From Himantopus leucocephalus (lineage: Eukaryota > Chordata > Aves > Charadriiformes > Recurvirostridae), in contig RSEF01000005.1 of NCBI GenBank assembly GCA_003993805.1, forward strand, positions 15,815,038-15,879,037: a stretch of DNA of 64,000 nucleotides, written 5' to 3'. Of this stretch, positions 62,870 through 64,000 are shown piece after piece. The notes beneath the pieces were generated by a model. The model did no database searches. It was not told the origin of the DNA and worked only from the letters and a program-made list of their open reading frames with translations. Within the stretch, counting starts at the first letter, position 1. Each line of letters begins with the position of its first letter. A program made the translations under genes and the position numbers.

Positions 62870-64000
62870 CTCACCACAGGCAAAATCCACAGGAAAAGAG
62901 AGATCAGACAGACCTGAACACCAGGTTCTGGCCTCCGCTCAGACTCCTGGCAGAGAGGACGCTACCACCATGATGTGGTGCTGGCTCAATTCTCTGCTCT
63001 GCTACAGCCAAAATCCCAAGTCAGCCAGTGTGCTCTGTGGTCCTGGTGCACAAACACCGATCTGACACTGCCTGCTCCCACGGTTCCCAGCACGAATTCA
63101 ACATGGAGGACCAAACACAGCCTTCCTCTCCCTTAACCCATCTTCCATGTTAACAGAGCCTCTCGCTTCAGCGAGGAGGCTTCAGGAGGATCCAACCACC
63201 AACACGTGAATGTGCTTCCTAAGATTCCACCTTTTCCCTAGCTGAAGCTAAACTGCAGGGCAAGGCTGCACAGTCACTCGCACGGGTGGTTTGTTTTCGT
63301 TTGCAAGGCACAGTGCTTCACAGGCAATGCTATATCCACACCTGACCCCGCGCCCCAGTTTTACCCACCCACCAGAATAAATGACACCTCTACTCCAGTC
63401 ACTCGTGTCATAGCCCAGCAAAACAAAGCAGTCCCAAAGTAGCCAGGGTCTCCCCTTAGCTTAGGTTTAAAAAAAACACGATGGGGTTTGTACAAGAGGA
63501 TTCCTCCAGGTCTCTGAGGCTGCGGAGGAGAGACCCAGGAGCATGTTTAAGCGATCAGCTTTGCAAAAGCAGAGCAGCCCATGCCTGTGGGCACAGAGTC
63601 AGTGTGAGCAAGTAACCCCAGAGCTCTCACTGGCTCTCAGCTGTGCATCAAGATGTTATTGCCATCTTTCTTTCCCCGGCCAGAGAATAGCTTTCTCCTC
63701 CCACCCATTTCTTAGAAAATCACCTGGCTTGTGACAGCAAGGCTAGAGAGCTGGCTAGCAGGCAGCTGCCAAAGTGCAAGGCTGACTCACCGCTTCTGCC
63801 TCATCAGCCAGCACCAAAACATGAAAAAAAAAGGTCAAACGATGCTTTTCCACCCACCTCTCTGCTGCTGGGAAGGCAGCTTACAGGACAGCCACCGTCC
63901 AGCCTTCCCAACTGACCGCACAGGGAAAAAGCTGATGCGTACACTGGCTCGCTTGGCTCGCTACTAATCATCCTCCCACAACAGCACAGTCATTACAGCA
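62870..64000 (-). other. LSP1 5' region, nothing assigned
   Basis: Probably LSP1 intron or upstream sequence. No start-codon exon or promoter was recognised before the window ends. Confidence 0.45.

Overview
The window is vertebrate, almost certainly avian, nuclear DNA: intron-rich, with a CR1 LINE fragment near the left end and protein sequence that matches known bird and mammal muscle genes. I cannot name the species. The gene order is LSP1 – PRR33 – TNNT3, the conserved arrangement known from the human 11p15.5 region. TNNT3 and LSP1 lie on the minus strand and PRR33 on the plus strand. No bacterial features, tRNAs, rRNAs or CRISPR arrays were seen.

Layout. 1-1.4 kb: a CR1 fragment and intergenic DNA. 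1.4-33.7 kb (minus): TNNT3, fast skeletal troponin T. The promoter (TATA, CCAAT, E-box) and noncoding exon 1 are near 33.7 kb, the start codon is at 28.6 kb, and the stop and poly(A) signal are at 1.7-1.4 kb. Every constitutive exon expected after the start can be placed. They add up to exactly 239 codons including the stop, and the mutually exclusive alpha (6.6 kb) and beta (4.3 kb) C-terminal exons are both present. 33.7-49.4 kb: a divergent intergenic or 5'-intron region with little that can be recognised. 49.4-51.2 kb (plus): the large PRR33 coding exon (544 codons). 51.2-55.2 kb: the convergent space between PRR33 and LSP1. 55.2-62.6 kb and beyond (minus): LSP1, with seven exons resolved and its 5' end outside the window.

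The most striking structure is a run of at least nine tiny exons, with one decayed copy, between 15.6 and 25.0 kb inside TNNT3. They are 12-18 nt long, all symmetric (phase 1-1), and most share a GTATGTG donor and an upstream repeat block. They encode short acidic/His/Pro peptides such as AHEE, AQEE, VHEP and APPP. This matches the variable N-terminal region of avian fast troponin T, where 'P exons' make the Tx segment in galliform birds. Any subset can be included without changing the frame, so the locus can encode many N-terminal isoforms.

Assembly quality matters here. Most single-N positions sit between near-identical direct repeats of 16-215 bp, which looks like haplotype or contig-end false duplication. 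One of these abuts a mini-exon donor. There is also one 24-N gap followed by a G run.
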